64,000 nt of DNA. Origin: Sandaracinaceae bacterium (lineage in GTDB: Bacteria > Myxococcota_A > Polyangia > Polyangiales > JADJQN01). The translations under genes and the position numbers were made by a program. Below the pieces are notes generated by a model, which did no database searches, was not told where the DNA came from, and was given only the letters and a program-made list of their open reading frames with translations. Of the stretch, positions 33,758-42,177 are shown in pieces; positions within the stretch are counted from its first letter, which is position 1, and each line of letters begins with the position of its first letter. The DNA is taken from NCBI GenBank assembly GCA_016712745.1, contig JADJQN010000003.1, positions 620,001 to 684,000 on the forward strand, given 5' to 3'.

Positions 33758-34768
33758 ATGATGCGCCATGCCTTCCTAGCGCTGACGGTGCTCGCGCTCT
33801 CCGCCGTTGGCGCCGCGCACGCGCGAGCCGATTCGATCGTCGTTGCACTGCCCGTGCATCGAATCGCAGAGTTTCGAGCGGCCCTTCGCCTCGAGGTCGA
33901 CCGTGCAACTGAGCTCAGCGTGGTTGAGGTTCCAAGCGCGCGCACGATCGACGCACGAGCGTTCGCGAGCGAAGAAGCTACCCGCATACATGCGACACGG
34001 ATTGTGTGGCTCGAGTTTCAGTCAGGTGATCTGCGACCGCCGACCGTGTTCGTCGACACAGCTGACGGCCATGCGCCGCAATCGCTTTTGCTTCAGTCTG
34101 CATACGACATTGTTGAGCCGCGCGTATTCGCGCTTTCTGTAGCGTCGTTGCTTGAAGCGCCGGCCACTCCCGCGACGCCGTCGGTCGCACCGCAACCGAA
34201 CGCAGCGACCGTCCCGCCTCTAGAACCGACGGCGGAAAGCCCAAATGCAACACCGACTCCACCACCCGTTGTGGCGCCGCCAACGCGGCGCCGAGTTCGC
34301 AGCTCTCGCTTCGATCGCCCGGTTTTGGCGATACGACTCGGTTCGCAGTTGGGAGCTTTGCGCTTAGGACGGCCTTTCGCGTTGGAGTTCGCTCCGGTGC
34401 ATTTCGGTATGAATTTCTACTTTCCAAGTTGGCGTCTTGATGCAGACGTGATCCTCAGCGGGCGCGGGCAGCGCATGGCGGTAGGTGCGAGCTACTTCTT
34501 TGCACCGCCCTCCTCGCCTCTGACGACACTGTTGGGAGGACGTGGGCTGTTCGGAACCGACCACGAACCCGATCGCGCGACCGAGAACAGTCACTTCCTC
34601 CTGGGGGTCGGGGCGTTCTTCGCGGCTCGCGAGCACATTACGGACCATTGGGCAGTCGAGGAGCGGCTGGGTGCAGATTTCATTGGCCGATTTGCCGACA
34701 GATTGGGCAACGACGCTGCGGCAGGCGTTCTGCTCTACGGCAGCCTAACGCTGGAGTACATCTTCTAG
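33758..34768 (+). CDS. Envelope protein: periplasmic domain, Pro-rich linker, beta-barrel-like C-terminus
   Basis: 336 residues. A signal peptide (ALTVLALSAVGAAHARA) precedes a ~120-residue soluble domain, a Pro/Ala/Thr linker (~135-175), a short basic stretch (TRRRVRSSRFDR), and a C-terminal region of alternating strands (ALEFAPVHFGMNFYF, RLDADVILSG, GSLTLEYIF) ending in Phe, the usual outer-membrane barrel signature. It starts at the base after the upstream stop and its own stop overlaps the sigma-factor GTG by one base, so translation of the four genes is coupled. Function unknown. Confidence 0.8.
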   Translation: MMRHAFLALTVLALSAVGAAHARADSIVVALPVHRIAEFRAALRLEVDRATELSVVEVPSARTIDARAFASEEATRIHATRIVWLEFQSGDLRPPTVFVDTADGHAPQSLLLQSAYDIVEPRVFALSVASLLEAPATPATPSVAPQPNAATVPPLEPTAESPNATPTPPPVVAPPTRRRVRSSRFDRPVLAIRLGSQLGALRLGRPFALEFAPVHFGMNFYFPSWRLDADVILSGRGQRMAVGASYFFAPPSSPLTTLLGGRGLFGTDHEPDRATENSHFLLGVGAFFAAREHITDHWAVEERLGADFIGRFADRLGNDAAAGVLLYGSLTLEYIF

Positions 34769-35334
34769 TGAACTTCTTACGCCGCACAATCGCCACGACC
34801 GACAGCTCTTCGCGCGATGCGATCGCGAATGCGCTTCATGAGCTCGCGCCCGATGTGCAGCGATGGTGCGCGCGGCATTTGGGTCCTCGCAGCGATTTGG
34901 AAGATGCCGTGCAGGAAGCGCTAATAGCCGTGGCCGACGCGCTCACGCGTTTTCGCAACGAGTCGAGCATGCGCACCTACGCCTATCGCATTGTCTTGCG
35001 ATCAGCTTATCGCTATCGCACGCAGCATCGCGAAGCGCAGCGCTCGCAGCAGCTTCATGTCGCGCTGGATGTTGACAACATGACGCCCGAATCGCTCGCG
35101 ATGGAACGTGAGAGTGTACGTCGTCTCTACGCAGCGCTGGATTCGCTCACCGAGTTAAGGCGCAACGCGTTCGTTCTGTGCGCAATCGAGCAGATGCCGC
35201 ACGACGAGGCCGCAGCGATCGAAGATGTGAGCATCGATACGCTGCGGGCCCGCTTGAAGCACGCACGAAGCGATCTCACGGAGGTCTTGAAGCGTGACCC
35301 CTATCTCGGCTCGATGTGGAAGGAAACACCATGA
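34768..35334 (+). CDS. ECF-type RNA polymerase sigma factor
   Basis: 188 residues. Region 2 is seen as LEDAVQEALIAVADALTRF followed by MRTYAYRIVLRSAYRY (-10 recognition), and region 4 as LRRNAFVLCAIEQMPHDEAA plus the helix-turn-helix IEDVSIDTLRARLKHAR. The GTG start shares a base with the TAG stop of the preceding gene; its stop overlaps the next ATG. The following gene encodes a membrane FecR-like protein, so it is probably controlled by that partner, in the manner of FecI/FecR. The gene order, sigma factor third after two envelope genes, is unusual. Confidence 0.92.
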   Translation: MNFLRRTIATTDSSSRDAIANALHELAPDVQRWCARHLGPRSDLEDAVQEALIAVADALTRFRNESSMRTYAYRIVLRSAYRYRTQHREAQRSQQLHVALDVDNMTPESLAMERESVRRLYAALDSLTELRRNAFVLCAIEQMPHDEAAAIEDVSIDTLRARLKHARSDLTEVLKRDPYLGSMWKETP

Positions 35335-36557
35335 GCGAACGTCGAAACGATTTCGATCCTCTCGATTTGCTGGCACGCGCAGCGCATGCCCAGACCGCGC
35401 ATTTAGGCTCGCCGCAAAAGCTCGAAGCGCAAGTTACGCAAGCGCTTGTCGTGGCCAATGCGCAACGCCATCGCGGCGAACGCATGCGCACAGTGTTCGC
35501 GTACGCAGTTGCAGCGGCAGTGCTTGTCGCTTTTGTCGCGCGCGACTATCTGCGCGGCTCCGCGGTGACTGCGCCGGTCGCGAATCGATCCGAGGCGACT
35601 GCCGCAACGCATATTGCGCTTGCCACAGGCGATGCTCTGACCACCACCGGGGGTGCTGAGTTCGACATGCACGGATTCTCCGCGACCGATCGCCACGTGA
35701 AGGTAAGTCACGGCACCGTGCTCTTCGATGTCGTGCACTTGCCTAACGATGTGCCCTTCGAGGTGGAGACGGCCGATGCGCGCGTCTTGGTGCGCGGTAC
35801 AGTTTTCTCAGTGACGTACGAGGCAGACACAACGCGCGTGCAGGTCTTCGAAGGGCGCGTCGATGTGGTACGCGCCGACGGAACACATTCGCTTGCGGCG
35901 GGTGATCGCATTAGCTCGCAAGCCGATTCCGATCGCATCGCGTGGAGTTCGCCCCTGATGCGCGAAGGCGAGCTTGCGGCGCGACGGCGTGCGACTCATG
36001 CGCATTCAGGCCTGGCGGCGGCGCCCGCCACAGGAACGTCTCCTGCGGCGACGCCGCTCACGAACGCAGCCGCCCCGCCTGCATCTCCCGAAGCTCAGCG
36101 CGTGGGCATCGACGAAGCGCAAGCGCTCCTTGAGCACGGCAACTACCGCGCAGCATTCGAAGCCGCAGCCACTGCGCGCGAAGGCGACGGGGCTTGGCTA
36201 ATGCTGCGCGCCGATGCCTTGCGAGGTCTCGATCGCTTGCCCGAAGCCGCGAGCACGTACGATCGCGCGGCCCAGCATCTCAGCCCTTCTCGCGCCACGG
36301 TTGCGGGCTTTTCGGCAGCACGTCTTCATCTCGATCGCCTCGACGATCCCAATGCCGCGATTCGTTCACTGGTGGCCAGCCGCGCGGACGAATCGGGCTC
36401 ACCCGTCGAGGAGCCAGCGTTCGTCGTGCGCCTGCGAGCGCTTCGCGCGTTACACAACGACGCGGAGCTTGCGCGCTTAGGCTCAATTTACTTGGCGCGT
36501 TTTCCGGACGGAAGTGCTCGCGAGTGGGTGCAGCACGCGATCGCGCCACGCCCTTAA
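35331..36557 (+). CDS. FecR-domain membrane regulator with C-terminal TPR-like region
   Basis: 408 residues. A short cytoplasmic N-terminus (~60 residues) leads to one transmembrane helix (VFAYAVAAAVLVAFVA). The periplasmic FecR domain follows: ATGDALTTTGGAEFDMHG, VKVSHGTVLFDVVHLPND, PFEVETADARVLVRGTVFSV, VQVFEGRVDVVRADG. After an Ala/Pro linker, residues ~260-405 contain helical repeats (GIDEAQALLEHGNYRAAFEA, LRADALRGLDRLPEAASTYD) of TPR type. It overlaps the sigma gene by ATGA. I infer it senses an envelope signal and holds or activates the sigma factor. Confidence 0.88.
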   Translation: MSERRNDFDPLDLLARAAHAQTAHLGSPQKLEAQVTQALVVANAQRHRGERMRTVFAYAVAAAVLVAFVARDYLRGSAVTAPVANRSEATAATHIALATGDALTTTGGAEFDMHGFSATDRHVKVSHGTVLFDVVHLPNDVPFEVETADARVLVRGTVFSVTYEADTTRVQVFEGRVDVVRADGTHSLAAGDRISSQADSDRIAWSSPLMREGELAARRRATHAHSGLAAAPATGTSPAATPLTNAAAPPASPEAQRVGIDEAQALLEHGNYRAAFEAAATAREGDGAWLMLRADALRGLDRLPEAASTYDRAAQHLSPSRATVAGFSAARLHLDRLDDPNAAIRSLVASRADESGSPVEEPAFVVRLRALRALHNDAELARLGSIYLARFPDGSAREWVQHAIAPRP

Positions 36558-36576
36558 CAAGAAACGGGCGCGCATT

Positions 36577-37929
36577 CTACGCGCGAGAGAGCAGCGGCAA
36601 GCCGTGGCGTTGAGTGACGCTTTCGTTCTCGAACACCGGCATGCCGCGCAACCATGTTTTCGCAACGCGGCCACGCAGCGTGCGCCCAATGTACGGCGAA
36701 ACCTTGTGGCGAAACTGGAGCGCGGCTGCTTCAACCGTCCATTCAACGTCGGGATCAAATGCGCAGAAATCGGCATCGAAGCCGCGTGCGATCGTTCCCT
36801 TGCGCGTGTGCAGGCCAGCAAGCTTTGCCGGTCTGCTGGTCATCCTCTCGACGAGCGTCTCGAGAGACATTCCGCGCGCCCGCGCTTTGGCCCACACCGA
36901 CGAGAGGCCAAGCGAGAGCGAGGCGATTCCGCCCCACGCTCCACAGAAATCGCCTTGGTCCGGTTTCTTCAGATGCGGCGTGCACGGCGAATGATCCGAC
37001 GTGACGAAGTCGATCACGCCATCCTTCAGGCCTTGCCACAGCGCATCGCGATTCTCACTCTCGCGAATGGGCGGCGAGCATTTGAACTCCGTGGCCCCGC
37101 TCGGAACTTCTTCCGATGAAAGACAGAGATAGTGAGGGCAGGTCTCCACCGTAAATGGAAGACCTTCGTCCTTGGCACGCTCTATCATCGGCAGTGCGGT
37201 CGCCGAGGAGAGATGCACGATGTGCACAGCGCACCGCGTCTCGCGGCAAAGCTCAATCATCTGCGAAATGGCCTTGTCTTCCCATTCGCGCGGGCGCGAG
37301 GCGAGATAGGTCCCGTACTCACGAACATCGCCTGCATCACACGACGGCGCGCCGGGCAACTCGAGCTCGGCGTGCACGAGGAGCGGAACACCCGCATCGC
37401 GCAAGACCGGCATCGCTGCGCGCAAATCACTGACTTCGCTCTTCGGAAAATCGTCAATGCCGGAGTGACAAAGGAAACACTTTGCGCCGAGCATCCCGCG
37501 CTTCGCCATTGCGTTCAGCTCATGCGCGTTTCCGGGGACGACACCGCCCCAAAAACCGAGATCTACGCTCAGCAGATTTCGCACCGCGGCAAGTTTGGTC
37601 TCGAACGCGGCCAGACTCGTGGTGACCGGAATGCAGTTGAGCGGCATGTCGACGAGTGTCGTGACGCCGCCACTTGCAGCTGCGCGCGTCGCCGTCTCGA
37701 AGCCTTCCCATTCGGTGCGACCGGGCTCGTTGATATGAACGTGCGTGTCGACCAGGCCTGGCAATAGCGCATGCGCTACTTGCTCGACGCGCATGCGTGG
37801 GGTCGCTACGTGATCGATTGCCAGCACATCCTCAATGCGGCCGTCCGAGCCGACGATGACGGTCGCCGGTCGGAGCGCTCCGTCGAGCAGCACGTGATCG
37901 CTCCGCAGAGCAAAACGCTCGATGCTCAC
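36577..37929 (-). CDS. allB: Allantoinase
   Basis: 450 residues. A cytoplasmic dinuclear metal amidohydrolase that opens allantoin to allantoate. Motifs in order: GLVDTHVHINEPGRTEWEGF, the carboxylated Lys in GAKCFLCHSG, HAELE, VHIVHLSSA and VTSDHSPC. GGVTTLVDMPLN and the acidic loop follow the allantoinase rather than the dihydroorotase pattern. It overlaps puuD by 4 bp (ATGA) and is the second gene of a puuD-allB operon. Confidence 0.95.
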   Translation of the reverse strand: MSIERFALRSDHVLLDGALRPATVIVGSDGRIEDVLAIDHVATPRMRVEQVAHALLPGLVDTHVHINEPGRTEWEGFETATRAAASGGVTTLVDMPLNCIPVTTSLAAFETKLAAVRNLLSVDLGFWGGVVPGNAHELNAMAKRGMLGAKCFLCHSGIDDFPKSEVSDLRAAMPVLRDAGVPLLVHAELELPGAPSCDAGDVREYGTYLASRPREWEDKAISQMIELCRETRCAVHIVHLSSATALPMIERAKDEGLPFTVETCPHYLCLSSEEVPSGATEFKCSPPIRESENRDALWQGLKDGVIDFVTSDHSPCTPHLKKPDQGDFCGAWGGIASLSLGLSSVWAKARARGMSLETLVERMTSRPAKLAGLHTRKGTIARGFDADFCAFDPDVEWTVEAAALQFRHKVSPYIGRTLRGRVAKTWLRGMPVFENESVTQRHGLPLLSRA

Positions 37930-39092
37930 AGACGCGCACCCTGATCAATCCAGCGACGCACGATCTCGCGCTCAGCAGGGGTCATATTTGTCTTGTTCGC
38001 GAAGGGCATGGTCCCGGCTTCAACGACGCGCAGACGAATGCGCGGCGCAAGCGCGTGCACGGAATCGGGAGCGTCAAACGTTACACCGTTCGGCGGCGCG
38101 CGAAAGACATCGTCGGTCGGCGTGCTCGAATGGCAGGAATGACAGCGCTGCACGAGAATCGCGTTCACTTCCGCAAACGCAACCGGGGGCGTGTGGTCCG
38201 GCGGAATCGTCGTGGGAATCGTGAGAAAGACGACGTACGAAAGGCTCAGCACGATAGGTCCAAGCGCCCAATACGCCGTCTGCTTCTTCTCCGCAGTGAT
38301 CATCAAATGACGAACGCATGCGCCTACCACGCACAAGGCTGCGAGAATCAAATCCTTGCGCTGATGATCAAAGACGAACGAGAAGTGGTTCGACAACATC
38401 GTGATAAGCACAGGGATTGTGATGTAGCTGTTGTGCAAGGAACGCTGCTTGGCAGCCGCGCCCTTTGCCCAATCCGGTTCTTGGCCGGCTAGACTCGCGG
38501 CGATCATGCGTCGCTGATTCGGCAGGATACGCATCCACACGTTGGCGACCATGATGGTGCCTAGCATCGCGCCGACATGAATGAACGCCGCGCGCCCCGG
38601 AAAGAGCTTGGCGTAGCTATGAATCATCGAGACGAGCAGCACGAGCGACACGGCAAGTGCGACTTTCGGCGCGCGCGGTCCGACGAACTTCCACAGCAGA
38701 TCGTAAACGGCCCAGCTAACGACCAACGAGCCGATAGATATTCCAATGGCCGAAAGTTGCGTCATGCGGAAGGGAGCAACGCCCATCAACGCAAGGCCAC
38801 CTCTCGCCCAATACACAAGGCCCAGCAGGAAGATGCCGCTCACCCATGTGAGCAGCGCTTCGTATTTGAACCAATGCAGTATCTTCGGCATCACCAGCGG
38901 GCGCTGCTTCTCTACGCGATAGAAGAAGCCGCCGTGCACCATGTACGTCTCTCCCTCCACGCCCTCTTTTTTCTCCGATAGCGCCTGAAAGCTTCCATCG
39001 AGCCAGACGAAGTAGAACGAGGTACCGATCCACATGATGCCGGCGATCAAATGGAAGAGGCGGATTGCGTAGTGAAGCCATTGGTCGAGCAT
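37926..39092 (-). CDS. puuD: Membrane-bound urate oxidase with cytochrome c domain
   Basis: 388 residues. The N-terminal ~300 residues have eight or so membrane helices beginning LFHLIAGIMWIGTSFYFVWL, with HGGFFYRVEKQRP and the family's LHWFKYEALLTW. The C-terminus holds a c-type haem site, CHSCH at 317-321, with a Met-containing axial-ligand loop (GTMPFANKTNMT). This is the PuuD (DUF989) type enzyme that oxidises urate to 5-hydroxyisourate and passes electrons to the respiratory chain, with no hydrogen peroxide made. No soluble uricase is in the window. It is co-transcribed with allB. Confidence 0.93.
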   Translation of the reverse strand: MLDQWLHYAIRLFHLIAGIMWIGTSFYFVWLDGSFQALSEKKEGVEGETYMVHGGFFYRVEKQRPLVMPKILHWFKYEALLTWVSGIFLLGLVYWARGGLALMGVAPFRMTQLSAIGISIGSLVVSWAVYDLLWKFVGPRAPKVALAVSLVLLVSMIHSYAKLFPGRAAFIHVGAMLGTIMVANVWMRILPNQRRMIAASLAGQEPDWAKGAAAKQRSLHNSYITIPVLITMLSNHFSFVFDHQRKDLILAALCVVGACVRHLMITAEKKQTAYWALGPIVLSLSYVVFLTIPTTIPPDHTPPVAFAEVNAILVQRCHSCHSSTPTDDVFRAPPNGVTFDAPDSVHALAPRIRLRVVEAGTMPFANKTNMTPAEREIVRRWIDQGARL

Positions 39093-39203
39093 GAAGTGGC
39101 GAGCAGCATATCGAAATTTCGCGAGAAGCAGAAAACCCCAGCTTTAACTTTTACTCGGCGCGCAAGAACCCTCATCATCGCGGCCTCAAAGGACCGGTGG
39201 ACC

Positions 39204-39785
39204 ATGATGATTTCCGCGATGCGTATGACCTCAGTGCTCGGTGTTCTCGTTCTGGTAGCGTGCGGAGGGTCAGCGCCCGCGGAGTCGACGACGCCAGCTG
39301 CGACAGCCAACGCCGCCACCGGCGAGAGCTGGCGCACGATTGCTCCGGCCAACGAAGGCTTCTCGGTCGAAGTGCCCTACGACGCGCCGATGCAAGAGAG
39401 CGAAGTCGCGCCGGGCGTGATGCAGCACCAATACATCGCAGCTCCCGCAGACGGCAGCAGCGCGTTCATCGTGGGTGTGGTGCATCGGGCGGCGGCGGCA
39501 TCCCCTGAAGAAGCGCAGCAACTTCTTCGTGCGGCATACGACGCGATGGCGCATGCAGACGGCGCGCAAGCGGAGGAGCCCACCCCAGTTACACTCAACG
39601 GGGAAACCGGGATCGGATTCGCTGCGACGATGATGAGCGAAGGCCAGCGCATGGTCTTCGTGACGCAGATGTTCGTGCACGGCGACAAGTTCATCCAGTT
39701 CCTCGCCATCCTCGACGCAACGGTCGCCGAGAACGGCCTCCCCGAAAGCGTCACCCGCTTCATGCGTAGCGCTCAATTGAACTAG
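39204..39785 (+). CDS. Lipoprotein of unknown function, 193 aa
   Basis: 193 residues; lipobox LVLVACGGS after a short signal peptide, an Ala/Thr linker, then a ~150-residue domain beginning WRTIAPANEGFSVEVPYDAP, with QHQYIAAPADGSSAFIVGVV and NGETGIGFAATM. The sequence suits a small alpha/beta periplasmic domain; similar unnamed lipoproteins are common in Myxococcota. AAAGGACCGG lies 7 bases before the ATG. It is divergent from puuD, sharing a 111-bp region. Confidence 0.78.
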   Translation: MMISAMRMTSVLGVLVLVACGGSAPAESTTPAATANAATGESWRTIAPANEGFSVEVPYDAPMQESEVAPGVMQHQYIAAPADGSSAFIVGVVHRAAAASPEEAQQLLRAAYDAMAHADGAQAEEPTPVTLNGETGIGFAATMMSEGQRMVFVTQMFVHGDKFIQFLAILDATVAENGLPESVTRFMRSAQLN

Positions 39786-39896
39786 GGGCGGCAAGCGCCG
39801 CGACTTCACCTCCGCTGTGCTTGGTTGCGCGAGATCGTCGCGATTGGGTGCGGCGCTGCCTACTTCTTAGGCTGGGCAAAAAAGAAAAACGGAAAG

Positions 39897-39949
39897 AAAA
39901 AGGGGACGTTCCCCTTTTCCCGTAGGGAAAAAGGGAACGTCCCCTTTTT
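39897..39949. repeat. Palindrome family B copy 2 (GGGGACGTTCCCC element)
   Basis: Two 25-bp arms (39897-39921 and 39925-39949) are reverse complements with one mismatch, separated by GTA. Each arm contains the GGGGACGTTCCCC core with A/T-rich edges. It sits in the 192-bp space between two convergent genes and may end both transcripts. The same core forms the ferredoxin terminator at 17047. Confidence 0.85.
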
Positions 39950-39977
39950 CTTTGCGTGGGGGCGGCGCGTGGCGGCT

Positions 39978-41414
39978 CTACCTGTGAGTCCTGCCGGCGA
40001 TGATTCGTAAGAAGGAGCGCATGCGGACTTCTTCTACCGTGAGGCCGGTGATGGCGAGCTCTTCGACAGAGACGGCGCCGCTGCTTAGGCCGCGAAGGAA
40101 GTAGTTGAGCAAGCCCTGCCCGGTTGCCGCGTCATCGAAGACGTCGCCAACGAGCGTTGCTTGCGCTGCTTTGTCGATGAAGTTGCGGAGACGATCGGCC
40201 GCCGCGGTGAAGCCTTCGAGGAAGAAGGCGTAGCAAGCCGCGTAGCGAATCGGCAGCTGGCCAGGATGCAAATCCCATCCCTGATAGAAGCCGTTGCTCA
40301 ACGAACCGCGGATGTGATCGTAGGCGAGGCGCCACGCCGAATGCACCGAATCGATGTTGGCTTGCTCGAGCTCAGCAGAAAGCTTGGCACCCGCGGCCGC
40401 CTTGAAGGGCGCTACCGGCATCACGTTCGTTGCGCCGTCCGAGAGGAAGATGCCCGTCCCTGCGAACGCGTTCTTCATCATGTGCAGCGCGAACTGACAC
40501 GCCGGATGGCTCATCGATTGCCACGCTGCCGTGATGTCGCACGAGGCTGTGTAGTCGTAGGTTCCGAAATGCGCGCCGCTGCAGCGCCCTTCGGCTGCCT
40601 CAATCAAACGCGGCAGGGTCGAACGCCCTTCGACATCGATGATCGACTGAGTGAGCTCGACCATCATTTCCATCTTCAAGGAGCCCGGCGCGAGTTTGAG
40701 GCGCTTCTCGAGCTTCTCGAACAAACGCACGAGCGTGCGCGGTTGCTCGGGCACGGTGATCTTCGGAAGCGTGACGACAAAGTTGTCAGGCAGGCCACCC
40801 GCTTCGGTCACGAGCGTTGTGATGAAAAGGTCGAGCGTGCGCACGGCACGGCTCTTCAATTCTTCATTGAAGGTCTTGATGCGAATGCCAATGAACGGAG
40901 GAAGAATGCCTTCCTTCATCGCGCGAGCAACTTCCTTCGCGGCACGCACCGCGGTCTCATCTTCTTCGGCATCGGGACGCACGCCAAAGCCATCTTCGAA
41001 ATCGACTCGGAAATCCTCCACCGGTTCGCGCGTAAGTTTTGCGATCACGCGCTCATGCACGGCAAGCGGCAACCAGACATCGGGACGCTCTTTGCGAAAC
41101 GCGGCCGGATCTTTCTTGAAAGCCGCGGTGTAGCGATCGAAATCCTTCGCGAGCTCTTCGTGCCCTGTGAGCTTGAGCGCGGTGGCAAACGCGCGCGCGT
41201 CCGGCGCATACGTCTCCATCGACTTCAACGCAAGCTCGCCAAGCTTCTTGCTTGTCTCGGCTTTGAAAAGTTGCGCACCACCATAGACCGTGTGAATCGG
41301 CTGGCGATTTGGCTTGTCGCCGGGGAACCGCTTTGCCTGAGTGATGTTGGCGCGTGAGAGCTCGGCGAGCTCTGCACGTGCTTCGCTTTCGAGCGTGCTC
41401 GTGAGTTGGGTCAT
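39978..41414 (-). CDS. DUF6986 family aldolase/lyase-like protein
   Basis: 478 residues. It belongs to the DUF6986 family (often labelled aldolase or phosphoenolpyruvate kinase), distantly related to HpcH/HpaI aldolases and malate synthase TIM barrels. Family marks are HTVYGGAQLFKAET near the N-terminus, EDFRVDFEDGFGVRPDAEED, LELTQS-like MMVELTQSIIDVEGR, HFGTYDYTASCDITAAWQSM and SNGFYQGWDLHPGQLPIRY. Acidic residues in DFEDG and VELT fit the metal site of such barrels. The reaction is unproven. Its closeness to ureide genes suggests use of glyoxylate or ureidoglycolate carbon, but it is also 19 bp downstream of the TPR/bamD pair. The ATG at 41414 is chosen. Confidence 0.85.
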   Translation of the reverse strand: MTQLTSTLESEARAELAELSRANITQAKRFPGDKPNRQPIHTVYGGAQLFKAETSKKLGELALKSMETYAPDARAFATALKLTGHEELAKDFDRYTAAFKKDPAAFRKERPDVWLPLAVHERVIAKLTREPVEDFRVDFEDGFGVRPDAEEDETAVRAAKEVARAMKEGILPPFIGIRIKTFNEELKSRAVRTLDLFITTLVTEAGGLPDNFVVTLPKITVPEQPRTLVRLFEKLEKRLKLAPGSLKMEMMVELTQSIIDVEGRSTLPRLIEAAEGRCSGAHFGTYDYTASCDITAAWQSMSHPACQFALHMMKNAFAGTGIFLSDGATNVMPVAPFKAAAGAKLSAELEQANIDSVHSAWRLAYDHIRGSLSNGFYQGWDLHPGQLPIRYAACYAFFLEGFTAAADRLRNFIDKAAQATLVGDVFDDAATGQGLLNYFLRGLSSGAVSVEELAITGLTVEEVRMRSFLRIIAGRTHR

Positions 41415-41433
41415 GGTCGTCTCGTCTTTCGGA

Positions 41434-42177
41434 CTAGCTGCGTGGCGGCGGCGGAAGGGTTCCGCCCGGCGGAATCGATGCGTGTTTGGCCATGCGCAAA
41501 TACATCTGCGCGGTACGATTTTCAGGATCGGTTTGCAGCGCGGCGTTCCACTGCTCATTCGCGCCAACGGTATCGCCGAGCGAGAGCATCACCACGCCAA
41601 GCGCAATGCGCGCTGGCACATAGTTCGGACGCACCTTGATCGCTTCGGACAGTTCGAAGCGCGCTGCGTCGACGTCGCCCATTTGCTTGTAGAGATTCGC
41701 AAGGCGCACGCGCAAATCCGCGAACTGAGGGCAGAGCAAGATCGCCTTGCGCAGCTCGTGCATCGCTTCTGAGAGCAAGTCGGCGTCGGCATACGCCTGC
41801 GCGAGCTCGCCGTGAAGATTGGCAATCTTGCCTTTCACGAAGGGGTCGAGCTGACCTGGCGACTCGGCCCCACGTGCCAACGCCGCTTGATAGATGCGCT
41901 TGGCTTCTTCGTAGCGGCCAAGGTCGTTGTACGTGACGGCTAGGTTGAGCGCGGCTTCCGTGTAATTGGGATTGACCGCGAGAGCTGCTTCGAATGCCGC
42001 CTGGGCTTCTTCGAAGCGCCCGCGGTCGTGGTGCACGACACCCATCATGTTGTGCACATCGGCAAAATCGCCGCCGCGCTCCAAAACCTGACGCAAGTAG
42101 TGCTCAGCTCGATCGTATTCGTGCTTGTCGTAGCACTCGCGACCTAATGTCAGCAGCTGCTTGGTACGCTCATCCAT
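41434..42177 (-). CDS. TPR protein, cytoplasmic
   Basis: 247 residues, almost entirely TPR units: YDKHEYDRAEHYLRQVLE, GRFEEAQAAFEAALAVNPNY, GRYEEAKRIYQAAL, DADLLSEAMHELRKAILL, GDVDAARFELSEAIKVRPNY, GDTVGANEQWNAALQTDPEN. It ends in a Pro-rich tail (PPGGTLPPPPR). No signal peptide. Its start overlaps the bamD stop by 8 bp. Related TPR genes accompany bamD in myxobacteria; a role in envelope assembly is inference. Confidence 0.85.
   Translation of the reverse strand: MDERTKQLLTLGRECYDKHEYDRAEHYLRQVLERGGDFADVHNMMGVVHHDRGRFEEAQAAFEAALAVNPNYTEAALNLAVTYNDLGRYEEAKRIYQAALARGAESPGQLDPFVKGKIANLHGELAQAYADADLLSEAMHELRKAILLCPQFADLRVRLANLYKQMGDVDAARFELSEAIKVRPNYVPARIALGVVMLSLGDTVGANEQWNAALQTDPENRTAQMYLRMAKHASIPPGGTLPPPPRS

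Noticed and set aside
36577..37929. Dihydroorotase as the identity of the amidohydrolase
   Set aside because: The EPGRTEWEGF and KCFLCHSG loops and fusion into an operon with puuD favour allantoinase.
40161..41357. 398-codon plus-strand open frame
   Set aside because: Antisense to the well-conserved DUF6986 gene; no domain, no ribosome site, Arg/His-rich composition.
39978..41414. Malate synthase A as the identity
   Set aside because: Some barrel motifs are alike, but the HFGTYDYTASCDITAAWQSM and NGFYQGWDLHPGQLPIRY blocks are those of the DUF6986 family, and typical malate synthase signatures are absent.
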